DNA from: Coemansia sp. RSA 922
Taxonomy: Eukaryota; Kickxellomycota; Kickxellomycetes; Kickxellales; Kickxellaceae
Direction of reading: 5' to 3'
Length of the DNA: 15,759 bases
Assembly: GCA_027577415.1 (NCBI GenBank)
Contig: JANBQS010000537.1
Coordinates: 1-15,759, forward strand
Shown: in pieces, positions 1 to 8,083 of the stretch
Position numbering within the stretch: position 1 is the stretch's first letter
Layout of the letters: the number at the start of each line of letters is the position of its first letter
Notes under the pieces: model-generated
What the model saw: only the letters and a program-made list of their open reading frames with translations
Database searches by the model: none
What the model was told of the DNA's origin: nothing
Made by a program: the position numbers and the translations under genes

Positions 1-3000
1 CTCCTGTCTCAACGTCAACAAACGTACTGACCCTTCTTCCTCTGACAAAAACCTTTGAACCACAGCAACGTCCTCGGCATTTATATTGGAGGGACCAATA
101 GCTTCGATCTGCTCTCTAGTCCTTGCCACGACAAGTCGCCAGGCCTCTATATGTTCCAGACGATGAAACTCGTCAACAAACTGTACGCTGCGAGGCTGCC
201 ACGGTAAAAGAGTTTCTTCGCCTCTAACGTATTTTTTACCCGTGTTAAGTCGCCACAAATTGCTCCGACCGCCACGAGCAGGATTGACGGGACTCAGAGT
301 AACAGAAAACACACGGAACACTGGGTCAACCAAAGGCGCAAATTCTGAGGGAGGCGAGAGTGGAGGAATAACGTCAGATATGCGCGCGATACCTGAACGA
401 ATTATCTCACTGGCATTCTCCGTCAACGCAGATAACCAGCCACTAGTACGACCAATAGTCGATTGACGGGAGTGGACTTGTGCGAATATATCTGTACATA
501 GTTCTATAAGTCCCTCGCCATTCTCAATCTCCAATTTGAGTGACATCGCCAGACGCACACACATACTACGGTCAGTCGGCATATCCAACAACGTAGACCC
601 GTAAACCGATGTGTCCCAAGGCATAGTCGCTGTGACAAAGCACCGGTTATCCAAACGCCCGTCTCTATCGGCCAAATGCACATCAATGACTGGTAACTGC
701 GCCATTCCGGGGTTCAAGCACTGAGATACGGTCCGCCCCTTTTCGTCAACCAGCGTAGGGCGACCAATACCTAGCTCGGTGACACCCGCAATGCGCAAAT
801 GTTGACTGGTATTATGTCCAATACACAACTGTACTCGACGCTGTAGCCCCTGCCTCAACAAGAAAGATGCTGACCCTTGTGCTCTACTACACGGCGCTCT
901 TTCCCACTGACCATCGAGTCCCAACTCTAAAACGCGAATCCACAAGACGAGCTCATGCTGAGAGTCAACAAACAGCTCTTCCTCGTGCAGTCTCTCGACT
1001 AACAAATTCTGACTAGCCGATAACTGAGGCGCGCCCGTGACAAACGACGGCTGTCGAGACAGGCCACCTAGGGGTAGGGCGCGTAAAGACTGTTCGATTT
1101 GCACGTCCTCGTGGAATGCTCGACGCAAGGCCAAGGGCTGTGCAGCGCCAAAGAACTCAATGACTACGCAGGTATCATCAGTTAGCTGGTCTACAGTCCA
1201 CTGCTGTCTGAAATGTATGTTGACGGGTCCATCGCCAAACCCACTTAGCGGCGCACTGTTGAATCGGGATGCAGAATGCTGGTCGGCTGAGGCTACGCTG
1301 CTGACTACAGTGACTTGTTGGAGATCGATCGAGCACTCGCGCGAATGACTGCTTATTGAGCCACTTTGACTACTGAGTGGTCGCTGGTCATTCATCGACG
1401 GAGAATCAACAACGGTCGGCGATAGGAGACCATGTACACGGGCCAGACGCAGACGGCAGTGGACGCTGGTCATCTCAGTCTCGCTCACGCCATGAAGCGA
1501 TTTGACATGTACGATGAGACTCCACTGCGACGAATGCCCCGCGTTATTGCGGATAGGAAGTGCCGCCAAGCTGCCCAACACGCGACCACGCTCTAGCCCG
1601 CTGAGAGCATCGACTACGGGAGCGTCGATTTTAGCCGAATACGACCTTTGCCCAGGCCAAATCGGGTATATCGCCGTGCCAATACACGAAAAGCGAGGGG
1701 CCGGATGAGCGTGAAAGGGCTCAAGCACTAAGTGAGCACGATAGGATCCCTTGACAGTCGACAGGCGGCGCATTTTATCCAACCGCTCGAGAAAAGTATC
1801 CAGCGACCATACATACCAGCACGTATTCGCAATATCAAGGACCTTGACCACTACATGAGGAACAGAGCTTTCGGGCGTCGGACAACATAATGTGCGGATA
1901 CGCTCAACGCGACTGCCAAGCGATATCGAGTCCCAGTCAGACAGCAATGCGGGAAGAGCATCGGGCTCTAATGGCGATACGGGAAACCCTTCAGCACCGC
2001 CGCCTCGCAATATGGCAAACTGGTATACGGCTTTTTGACCCAACTCTTTGCTGATGACGTTGGCCTCTTTCAAGTGTATGGCGTTTTGAAGCATCGTCTG
2101 ACCGACCTTCATCAGCTTGTACCGCCGCCACTGCCGCGCCACCAGTCTCGCCAGCCTTTTCTCAACTAGTTGCTGCTCATCGGTTTCAACAGCGGCTATT
2201 GCGTTTTGGAGCCCAGTGACTGTCTGTCCGCGTGCCCGCCGCGGATCATAAGACGCTGAGTGGTCCTCGGGTGCTGCCACTATCGCCGAGTTGCGTCTCT
2301 GTCGCCGCTGCTGAAGCTGATGCTGCTGTGAAAGGCTCATTGCGCGACTACGCAGCGACGCTGATAACTTTGTATTACTTCCGCCTGCTATGGACACAGC
2401 GGCAACAGAGCGCGGAGCTGCTGTAGCTGATGGGGCGGAATCAGCATAGTCAGAGAACTCGCTCATTGAATCGCTCCACAAGCTTGGCGAGTAGTCAGGG
2501 ACCGGATTAAACTCGGAACTAGCCAGGGTGCTAGCATGGTCCGGATGAGCCTCATGCCAGGCATAATACCAGTCAGCAGCACTTGACTCTAGCTCTGGAA
2601 GACTGTCACTGCTAGGCGCCGATGACTGAGCAGTATCTTGCTCAGCACTAAGCAACAGTTCCTGACGGGCTTGTGGCGGGTGATTAAATCTGAATACAAA
2701 CGACGTGCCAATGATAACACGATACCCAGACCGTAGAACCCTAGGCAGTCCAATAGGCCGGCCATTGACAAGCACCAGCGCCCTGTCAATTGGATGCACT
2801 GCCACGCCGCCGCCCTCCTCGCAGTACTCAAAGTAGCAGTGTCGTGGAGCAACACCGCCCGACGCACTGAGCCTGATATCGACGTCATCGCCACTGCCTA
2901 CGGTCGTGTGGCCGGGCTTGAGATTGTACACGAGACACTCTGACATCAGCGGGTCTTCGCTGAGGTTGACCAAGTGCGGGGTATCCCGTGGCGCATGCAG

Positions 3001-4314
3001 GCCGACGCCAAGGCCGGCGCTATTAGTGTCGATGGAAATGCCCAGCGCTGCCAATGCGCGCTCACGGTCTGCCTGGACCGCCTGCGTGCGGGCCAGCTTT
3101 TGCTCCCAGGTCTGATTAAGCTCGGCCATCAGCTTTTCATTAGCACGCAGCTGATCCTCCAAATCACCGCCCTTCGAATCGCCACCAGCCAGCAATAGTC
3201 GGTGTCGAAGCCCAGCGACCTCTTCCTTCAGCTCGCGTACCAAGCGCACAGTAGCGTCTTCGTTGACAGTAGCCTGGTTGACAATGTGCTTGGCTCGGTC
3301 AGCATACCGCAATGTGCTTAGGGTCTCTGAGAAATCGGCAGGAGAAATAGTGGCAATCATAAACGTACGAGAATTGCCGCCCAGCGAGTCCTTCAACAAC
3401 CACGTTAGTACGCTGTCCCTGTATGGCACAAACTCTGCCGAGTGGTGTTTGGCCTGGTCGGCCAGCGCAGAAATGACTTTTCCTAGCGCTGCCAGTGACT
3501 GGTTGATCTTGGCGCCCTCCTTCAGTCGCGCGCCCGTCGCCAGAGTCGAGCTTGCGCGCTCGCTGCCCGCCAGGTCAACCAACCTGATACGAGACACCCG
3601 CTCGGTGATGCCCTCCGAGGAGTGTGTGCGCATGGTCAGAGTAATAGTAAACACAGCGTGCGACCGACTGCTGGCCTCGTTCATATTGGTTGCTGCCACT
3701 GTGCGCGCCTTGTTGCCCTGACTCATGTGCGCAAAGATCTCCGCATACGAGCTGACTGCCGCCATGGTCAGATCCTCGACATACGGGCCCAGTGCTGGAT
3801 GCTCGCGTACTCGCAGGTTCTTTCCCGATGACCCAGGGTTCAATAGATCACGTACCCGCTCATTGTAGATCTCCAAATACGACACCTCCACATGGTAGTC
3901 TGCGCTCGAAGACATGCTGGCAAACAGCTGCTCGCAGATACGTGGAATCAGCCCTGCATCCTCGCTAGTGCCCATCATCGTGTACGACTTTCCCGACCCA
4001 GTCTGCCCGTATGCAAACACGCAGCAGTGGTAGCCGGACAGCGCGTGCTTCAGTACTGCTTGGCCGATATCTTCAAACACTACTTCTTGGCTGGCATACT
4101 TGGGACTGCTGGTGTCGCCGGCTGTCCAAAACGAATAGTCGAATGTGTAGCCGCGCTTCCTCCGTCCCTTGGCTATTGTCTCTTCTGCTGGCTGTTCCAA
4201 AATTGTCTGTTGTCCTGCCATGGATACTAGACAGGACGCTCCCCGTGTTCGTTCTCGCGTGTTGAGTGGCCGGCACCGCACAGCGACCACTACATTTCCA
4301 GTGTCCGCCGCCAT
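1..4314 (-). CDS. unc104: Kinesin-3 (Unc104/KIF1-type) motor, 3' end outside the window
   Basis: Microtubule plus-end motor of the kinesin-3 family, which carries vesicles and endosomes; 1438 codons are present and the frame is open to the window edge. The start is firm: an in-frame TAA directly precedes the ATG at 4314. The motor domain covers about residues 1-350, with P-loop GQTGSGKS (103-110), switch I NEASSRSH (212-219) and switch II DLAGSE (247-252), followed by the neck and coiled-coil segment starting NEDATVRLVRELKEEV. The segment PHLVNLSEDPLMSECLVY (from about residue 446) leads into an FHA domain (about 460-545), the arrangement diagnostic of kinesin-3. A KIF1B-like segment follows (around ANVISKELGQKAVYQFAI, from 751), then a long beta-rich region resembling the kinesin-associated region of the family. 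The lipid-binding PH domain expected at the C-terminus would lie outside. No introns are visible. The loop-12 lysine cluster typical of the family is nearly absent. Family assignment is very secure; the symbol follows fungal usage. Confidence 0.96.
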   Translation of the reverse strand, partial: MAADTGNVVVAVRCRPLNTRERTRGASCLVSMAGQQTILEQPAEETIAKGRRKRGYTFDYSFWTAGDTSSPKYASQEVVFEDIGQAVLKHALSGYHCCVFAYGQTGSGKSYTMMGTSEDAGLIPRICEQLFASMSSSADYHVEVSYLEIYNERVRDLLNPGSSGKNLRVREHPALGPYVEDLTMAAVSSYAEIFAHMSQGNKARTVAATNMNEASSRSHAVFTITLTMRTHSSEGITERVSRIRLVDLAGSERASSTLATGARLKEGAKINQSLAALGKVISALADQAKHHSAEFVPYRDSVLTWLLKDSLGGNSRTFMIATISPADFSETLSTLRYADRAKHIVNQATVNEDATVRLVRELKEEVAGLRHRLLLAGGDSKGGDLEDQLRANEKLMAELNQTWEQKLARTQAVQADRERALAALGISIDTNSAGLGVGLHAPRDTPHLVNLSEDPLMSECLVYNLKPGHTTVGSGDDVDIRLSASGGVAPRHCYFEYCEEGGGVAVHPIDRALVLVNGRPIGLPRVLRSGYRVIIGTSFVFRFNHPPQARQELLLSAEQDTAQSSAPSSDSLPELESSAADWYYAWHEAHPDHASTLASSEFNPVPDYSPSLWSDSMSEFSDYADSAPSATAAPRSVAAVSIAGGSNTKLSASLRSRAMSLSQQHQLQQRRQRRNSAIVAAPEDHSASYDPRRARGQTVTGLQNAIAAVETDEQQLVEKRLARLVARQWRRYKLMKVGQTMLQNAIHLKEANVISKELGQKAVYQFAILRGGGAEGFPVSPLEPDALPALLSDWDSISLGSRVERIRTLCCPTPESSVPHVVVKVLDIANTCWYVWSLDTFLERLDKMRRLSTVKGSYRAHLVLEPFHAHPAPRFSCIGTAIYPIWPGQRSYSAKIDAPVVDALSGLERGRVLGSLAALPIRNNAGHSSQWSLIVHVKSLHGVSETEMTSVHCRLRLARVHGLLSPTVVDSPSMNDQRPLSSQSGSISSHSRECSIDLQQVTVVSSVASADQHSASRFNSAPLSGFGDGPVNIHFRQQWTVDQLTDDTCVVIEFFGAAQPLALRRAFHEDVQIEQSLRALPLGGLSRQPSFVTGAPQLSASQNLLVERLHEEELFVDSQHELVLWIRVLELGLDGQWERAPCSRAQGSASFLLRQGLQRRVQLCIGHNTSQHLRIAGVTELGIGRPTLVDEKGRTVSQCLNPGMAQLPVIDVHLADRDGRLDNRCFVTATMPWDTSVYGSTLLDMPTDRSMCVRLAMSLKLEIENGEGLIELCTDIFAQVHSRQSTIGRTSGWLSALTENASEIIRSGIARISDVIPPLSPPSEFAPLVDPVFRVFSVTLSPVNPARGGRSNLWRLNTGKKYVRGEETLLPWQPRSVQFVDEFHRLEHIEAWRLVVARTREQIEAIGPSNINAEDVAVVQRFLSEEEGSVRLLTLRQE

Positions 4315-4562
4315 TTAAGAAACAAAAAAAAAAAAAAGTAAAGTAAATTTGGTGAGAGTAAGGGATTGCTTTTTTTAAAAGTGTATGAGCGCATAAACCC
4401 TAGACCACGTGGATTGCCAAATAGTGCCTATTTGATTATGTGATTCTCTCCTTGATCTCACCTGTATCTTTTTTGAATATCGCAAAGTTGAATTTAGCTC
4501 TCTTTCTGTTGTCTTTGCTTTCTCGCTCTTTATTAATTCACGACTTTCAAACACCTTTAATT
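4315..4562. promoter_or_regulatory. Shared divergent promoter region, kinesin / MRPL1
   Basis: 248 bp separate the start codons of two head-to-head genes, so both promoters must lie here or overlap the genes. It contains a run of 14 A at 4324-4337, which is a T tract in the kinesin leader, and an AT- and pyrimidine-rich stretch before the L1 start. I see no TATAAA oriented toward either gene. Confidence 0.6.
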
Positions 4563-5270
4563 ATGCTAAAGTCGGCTGGATTCGGACGCCGCCTGTCGTT
4601 GGCACTCTGCGCCAGAGGATACGCGAGCAAGCGCGGAGCAGCGCCCCACCCAAACTCTGTACCCTTAGAAAAGGCCATATCAATTCTCAAAGCCTTTGAA
4701 GTAGGACAGCCCAAGCAGACTGTAGAGCTACACGTCCACTGCTCGCCCGAAAAGGGCCAAGCTCCGATCCGTGGTTCATGTATATTGCCACGCGCCTACA
4801 AATCCGGTACTCGTGTTTTGGTATTCGCTGAGGGCGAAAAGGCCAAAGAGGCTTTGGCTGCTGGTGCGGACATTGTCGGTGGCGAGGATCTGGTGAACAA
4901 AGTGCGTGACGGTGAAGTACGCTTTGACAAGTGTCTGTCTACTCCTGACATGTTGCCCAAAGTAGCCAAGATCGCTCGTATGTTGGGTCCCAAGGGTCTG
5001 ATGCCTACGGTTAATAAGGGTACGGTGTCTAGTGATGTGGCGGAGCTGGTGAAGTTTGCAAAGAATGCTCAGGATTTCCATGCTGACAAGGCTGGAATTG
5101 TTCATACCGGCGTAGCTAAAGTTGGGTTCTCTGAGGAGGAGATTAGAGCTAATATCGGCGTTGTCATGGATTCTATTCGTACACATGCTCGTGAAAATCG
5201 TGGACGCTTTGTTGGTCGCGTCTATCTTAGCTCCACACGTGGGCCTGGCATTCAGATAGCCGATCTTTAG
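4563..5270 (+). CDS. MRPL1: Mitochondrial large-subunit ribosomal protein uL1m
   Basis: Large-subunit ribosomal protein L1 of the mitochondrial ribosome, a component of the L1 stalk next to the exit site for deacylated tRNA. The protein has 235 residues, close to bacterial L1. The L1 signature ARMLGPKGLMPTVNKGT is at about 138-154, and the C-terminal part keeps the family pattern, with FHADKAGIVHTGVAKVGF and the final TRGPGIQI. The N-terminus MLKSAGFGRRLSLALCARGYA is basic, amphipathic and free of acidic residues, as expected for a mitochondrial presequence, with likely cleavage near residue 20. An in-frame ATG at 4440 would add 41 hydrophobic residues encoded by AT-rich leader sequence and would hide that presequence, so the ATG at 4563 is preferred. 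It is divergent from the kinesin gene and convergent with the Yippee gene. Confidence 0.95.
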   Translation: MLKSAGFGRRLSLALCARGYASKRGAAPHPNSVPLEKAISILKAFEVGQPKQTVELHVHCSPEKGQAPIRGSCILPRAYKSGTRVLVFAEGEKAKEALAAGADIVGGEDLVNKVRDGEVRFDKCLSTPDMLPKVAKIARMLGPKGLMPTVNKGTVSSDVAELVKFAKNAQDFHADKAGIVHTGVAKVGFSEEEIRANIGVVMDSIRTHARENRGRFVGRVYLSSTRGPGIQIADL

Positions 5271-5276
5271 AATAAA
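5271..5276 (+). terminator. AATAAA polyadenylation signal abutting the L1 stop codon
   Basis: AATAAA begins at the base after the TAG stop of L1, inside an AT-rich stretch that continues to about 5300. The whole convergent 3' gap to the Yippee gene is only 58 bp, so the two 3' UTRs probably overlap. Confidence 0.6.
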
Positions 5277-5328
5277 TAATATACTTTATATATATTTATG
5301 TGCCAATTGCGTAGTATAATGATCACTG

Positions 5329-5799
5329 CTACCTAGTCGACATAGGACTGCGTGTGCGTGATCCAATGTCGCGGATATACTGCACCAACGCCGAGTTGAT
5401 AGGCACCGGTGGTGGCGAGTGTACTGGTGGCGAGGGCGGAGGTGGCGGCGACCTTAGTGGCGGATGTGGATCAGTGACTGTAATCCTCGTCTGTTCAAGT
5501 ACATATCGGCCCTCCTTGTATTGCTGTGCAGCATCATGTGCGTGTACATACTTCCAGCCGATGACAGAGCCACACACACGGCAGTGGAGATCGCAAACAG
5601 TATGCACGCCAGTCATCAACAGTCGATCTTCCACTTTGCCCAGTCGCTCGTTGACCACAGACTCGGTTAGATACGCACGCCCCAAGCGGCCTTGAAATGT
5701 GCGCGAAATAATGTCGTCTCGACGCGCTACATGTGCCTTACACTTTACGCATGTGTATACCGACGGTGCCTCGATAAATTCTTGAAATACAAGCCCCAT
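5329..5799 (-). CDS. Yippee-like zinc-binding protein with proline-rich tail
   Basis: Member of the Yippee family (YPEL proteins; Moh1 in budding yeast), small proteins with one zinc-binding beta fold. The zinc ligands are visible as C17-x2-C20 and C73-x2-C76. Core family motifs are present in order: GRLGRAYL (37-44), the segment around DRLLMTGVHTVCDLHC (58-73), then GWKYVHAHDAAQQYKEG (81-97) and YVLEQ. The conserved fold ends near residue 110. The protein has 156 residues because of a C-terminal extension rich in proline (PPPPPSPP and SPPPVP) that typical Yippee proteins lack. An in-frame TAA lies two codons upstream of the ATG at 5799, which fixes the start. Molecular function is poorly defined for the family; human YPEL5 is associated with the CTLH/GID ubiquitin ligase, but nothing here shows that role. 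Confidence 0.93.
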   Translation of the reverse strand: MGLVFQEFIEAPSVYTCVKCKAHVARRDDIISRTFQGRLGRAYLTESVVNERLGKVEDRLLMTGVHTVCDLHCRVCGSVIGWKYVHAHDAAQQYKEGRYVLEQTRITVTDPHPPLRSPPPPPSPPVHSPPPVPINSALVQYIRDIGSRTRSPMSTR

Positions 5800-6614
5800 T
5801 CTTGTTTAGTAAAAAGCTCTACCGTCACCCACCCCCTGATCCGTAACAAGTGTTTCAGAAAAGCACCGCTACGTATTGATATAAAGGAGTGAAAAATGTA
5901 GTTATTGAACGCGATTGTGTTAGACGAAGGGAATAGTATAGTGTTAAATTGTATTGTTTGAAAGAAAAAGAGAAAGGAGGAGAGTCCGCTAGTTTTTTTT
6001 TGCATTGGAGAACGAAGAAGATGCCTGAGCGCTATCTGGATGGCATTATTTGTTTGTGGTCAGGCCTTTTTAATGCAGCTTTTACAACGCTTGGGAAAAA
6101 AAGAAGAGGGAGGGCCTAGACCTCTTTTATGACCTGCATCCTTTCCTGTGGCTTTCTATATTCCAAAGACCTCTTTGAACAATCAAGTGATTCAGCGCTT
6201 TTGTTTCTGAATGTTGGACTGGAACGTGGCTGATACTCGTCAACGGGTCACAATCCATAAGAAATACATGGATCCATCTTTTTTTTTCTTTCTTCTTTTC
6301 CCATACGAACAACAAACAACTCCAAGTGGTATAGTGCGCAACTTACGCCTCTTCCGGTCGAGCGCAACTTCCCTCTCTTGCCAGTCCCAGTCCAAGACTC
6401 AGATATGTGCAGGTAGACCGCATTCCACATCATATAAATCAACTATCCCGTTCCCGCTCGCCACTGTTGCCCAAGCTTTCTCTTTTTTTTTTCCTTAGTC
6501 TACCTCCCGTATAGCCATTTTTTTCTTGGATCCATTTCAGCAGCAGCTTTCTGTTCACCATTTTTCTTTATAAGCTACTTGTGAACTGATAAAAAAACTT
6601 GTTATCGACCGAAA
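5800..6614. other. Intergenic region between Yippee gene and secreted gene A
   Basis: About 815 bp with no convincing gene. It should hold the Yippee promoter on the left and the promoter and leader of gene A on the right. It is AT-rich with several T or A homopolymers, for example near 5992-6001 and 6279-6289, and a pyrimidine-rich stretch from about 6470 to 6570. Open frames of 62-95 codons on both strands have low-complexity or arbitrary composition, so I do not call them. Confidence 0.6.
6433..6438 (+). promoter_or_regulatory. Candidate TATA box of gene A
   Basis: TATAAA starting 182 bp before the ATG of gene A, followed by a pyrimidine-rich leader. Equivalent boxes precede genes B and C at almost the same distance. 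A weaker TATAAG at 6569-6574 lies only about 46 bp before the ATG and is less likely. Confidence 0.5.
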
Positions 6615-7103
6615 ATGTACTCGTATATTACTCTCGCCATTTTCGCCCTTGCTTCGCTAGTTGCTGCTGCTCCGATGCCTATTCCAGATGGAGCGCTTGG
6701 AGGCGTCGTTGATGGTGTGGCACCGATCACTACTGGCCTTGGCACCACTCTCAACAAGTTGCTTGGGTTCACTGATTCTCCCTCCGGCAGCAGCGGAAAT
6801 AGTGGTAGCTCGTCGGGCAGTGGTCAAGGAGGTAGCGGCCAGGGTGGTAGCGCTTCTGGTGGGAGTGGTCAAGGTGGAAAGCCTTCCGGCGGCAGTGGAC
6901 AGGGCGGTAACGCTTCTGGTGGAAGTGGTCAAGGAGGTAGTGCTTCTGGCGGTAGCGGTCAGGGTGGTAACGCATCTGGAAGCAGCGGTCAAGGTGGTAG
7001 CAGTGGTAGCAGCTCCGGTCTTCTGGGTGGTGTCGTCGATGCTTTAGCACCAGTCACTGAAGGTGTTGGCAAAACAGTCAACCAACTGGCTGGATTCCAT
7101 TGA
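6615..7103 (+). CDS. Secreted protein A: two copies of a 27-residue module flanking a Ser-Gly-Gln repeat
   Basis: I do not recognise a named family. The 162-residue product starts with a signal peptide (1-19, likely cleavage after ...LVAAA), then PMPIPDG and a Gly/Val/Leu module (26-52). A Ser/Gly-rich linker leads into five tandem 10-residue repeats ending GGSGQGG or GSSGQGG (79-128), then a second copy of the same module (135-161), and the chain stops one residue later. There are no cysteines, no further membrane segment and no GPI signal. N-x-S sequons at N99 and N119 and many serines could be glycosylated. The spacer should be disordered. The first 54 residues, signal peptide included, align without gaps to gene B. 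A role as a bivalent extracellular linker is inference from symmetry only. Confidence 0.85.
   Translation: MYSYITLAIFALASLVAAAPMPIPDGALGGVVDGVAPITTGLGTTLNKLLGFTDSPSGSSGNSGSSSGSGQGGSGQGGSASGGSGQGGKPSGGSGQGGNASGGSGQGGSASGGSGQGGNASGSSGQGGSSGSSSGLLGGVVDALAPVTEGVGKTVNQLAGFH
6690..6770 (+). repeat. Shared module, copy A1
   Basis: Codes residues 26-52 of A. The first half reads G-x-LGGVV-D; the second half reads AP-I-T-x-GLG-x-T, then N-x-L-x-GF. It aligns gaplessly with the copies at 7017-7097, 7973-8053 and 9901-9981; 15 of 27 positions are identical in all four. Confidence 0.8.
6849..6998 (+). repeat. Five 30-bp tandem repeats, 10-residue unit ending SGQGG
   Basis: The units begin SAS, KPS, NAS, SAS and NAS and end in SGQGG. 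Third-position bases vary between units while the peptide is kept. This codes the flexible spacer of protein A. Confidence 0.85.
7017..7097 (+). repeat. Shared module, copy A2
   Basis: Codes residues 135-161 of A, next to the C-terminus. The peptide matches copy A1 closely, yet synonymous codons differ at many positions. The internal duplication is therefore not recent and the peptide appears to have been maintained. Confidence 0.8.
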
Positions 7104-7721
7104 GCGTATCCAAGCACCTTCTACCGTTAGTACATTTTATTTGATTACTTTAATATATTGTTGTCGTGATAATTATTAGTACAATATGCCGGAAGGCCAG
7201 AAAAGAAAATGACTAAAGGTTTCGAGCTATTTCTAGTCATCTTTAATATCCATGTGACTCGACGAGCCCCAAAAGAAAAGTGAAGGCTATTTTTGCTATG
7301 AAAGAGACAACACACCTTTCTCCTTATTACCACGCTTTTGTCTGTGACGACACTCCATATATCAAATCAGCCTAGGGTGGGTATATTGGCCATACTCCTT
7401 TATTGGTACATGTTGCGAGATACTAGCTCTGAAGCTACAGCACCATATTCAATGTCGCGCGTAGTGACGTCACTGGCATTACACACGATAGAAATAGCCA
7501 GTTCATGAAGCCAAGCACAACTACAACCAGAACTATTGTCTGAGGTGTCATACCCGGTAACAAAAGACGCTTTGCCGGTTGTTCTGATTCATACGTTTCA
7601 GACATAGTGTCAAAGACAATATTACCTTGAAAAGTAGGGAGGAAAAACGACTGTTTACATTTTGCCTTGTTTGCTGTCGCATAGTAGCTTGTAACGCAGT
7701 TGACACGCCGATTTCAAGGCT

Positions 7722-7727
7722 TATAAA
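7722..7727 (+). promoter_or_regulatory. Candidate TATA box of gene B
   Basis: TATAAA starting 176 bp before the ATG of B, set in the near-palindrome GGCTTATAAAGCC. Confidence 0.55.
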
Positions 7728-7787
7728 GCCAGTTTCTGGCTGCTGTTGGTTTTGAACGCTGCGTCCATATTCTCTATCGCTCACCAA

Positions 7788-7822
7788 CTCTCTCTCTCTC
7801 TCTTTATCTCTCTTTATCTCTC
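7788..7822 (+). repeat. CT-rich microsatellite in the leader of gene B
   Basis: Eight CT dinucleotides (7788-7803) followed by repeats of the TCTCTTTATC type. It lies between the candidate TATA box and the ATG, so it is probably transcribed as part of a pyrimidine-rich 5' leader. Confidence 0.75.
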
Positions 7823-7897
7823 GCACCAATAGTAACATTTACCTCGTTGAAATTATTCTTTATTTGTCGACCTGTGCCAATATTTTCTCATTTGACC

Positions 7898-8083
7898 ATG
7901 TACTCTTACGTCACACTTGCCGTCTTTGCTCTCGTGTCGTTCGCTGCTGCTGCACCGATGCCTATTCCCGATGGTACGCTTGGCGGCGTCGTTGAGGCTC
8001 TGGCGCCAATTACTGCTGGCGTTGGCATCACTGTCAATAACTTGGCTGGATTCACCAACACCGGGAAACCTGCTGCGAGATAA
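7898..8083 (+). CDS. Secreted protein B: short single-module paralogue of A
   Basis: A 61-residue protein of unrecognised family. It has a signal peptide (1-19, ending FAAAA), PMPIPDG, one copy of the shared 27-residue module (26-52), and a nine-residue tail TNTGKPAAR before the stop. Residues 1-54 align without gaps to protein A, including the signal peptide, so this is a tandem paralogue. It lacks the repeat spacer and second module, and I found no trace of them in any frame downstream, so either they were lost cleanly or this is the ancestral minimal form. An in-frame ATG at 7847 would add 17 residues before the signal peptide; the start at 7898 is chosen because it restores the exact N-terminus of A. 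There are no cysteines. The mature product would be only about 42 residues. Confidence 0.8.
   Translation: MYSYVTLAVFALVSFAAAAPMPIPDGTLGGVVEALAPITAGVGITVNNLAGFTNTGKPAAR
7973..8053 (+). repeat. Shared module, copy B
   Basis: Codes residues 26-52 of B. It has the same LGGVV start, central AP-I-T and terminal N-x-L-x-GF as the other three copies. Confidence 0.8.

Larger units (their letters stand above)
7104..7897. other. Intergenic region between secreted genes A and B
   Basis: About 794 bp holding the 3' end of A and the promoter and leader of B. No AATAAA is seen after A; AT-rich sequence around 7150-7165 may serve instead. No open frame here looks like a protein: the minus-strand frames of 62 and 96 codons are AT- or AG-rich and cross the CT repeat of the leader. 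Confidence 0.6.

Noticed and set aside
242..4276. Many short open frames on the plus strand and in other minus frames within the kinesin region
   Set aside because: They are shadows of the single long minus-strand kinesin frame, which carries clear motor and FHA motifs without interruption.
4440..4562. N-terminal extension of L1 from an upstream in-frame ATG
   Set aside because: It codes a hydrophobic AT-rich stretch and would bury the mitochondrial presequence that starts at 4563.
7847..7897. Extended start of gene B
   Set aside because: It would place 17 residues before a complete signal peptide. The start at 7898 reproduces the N-terminus of A exactly.
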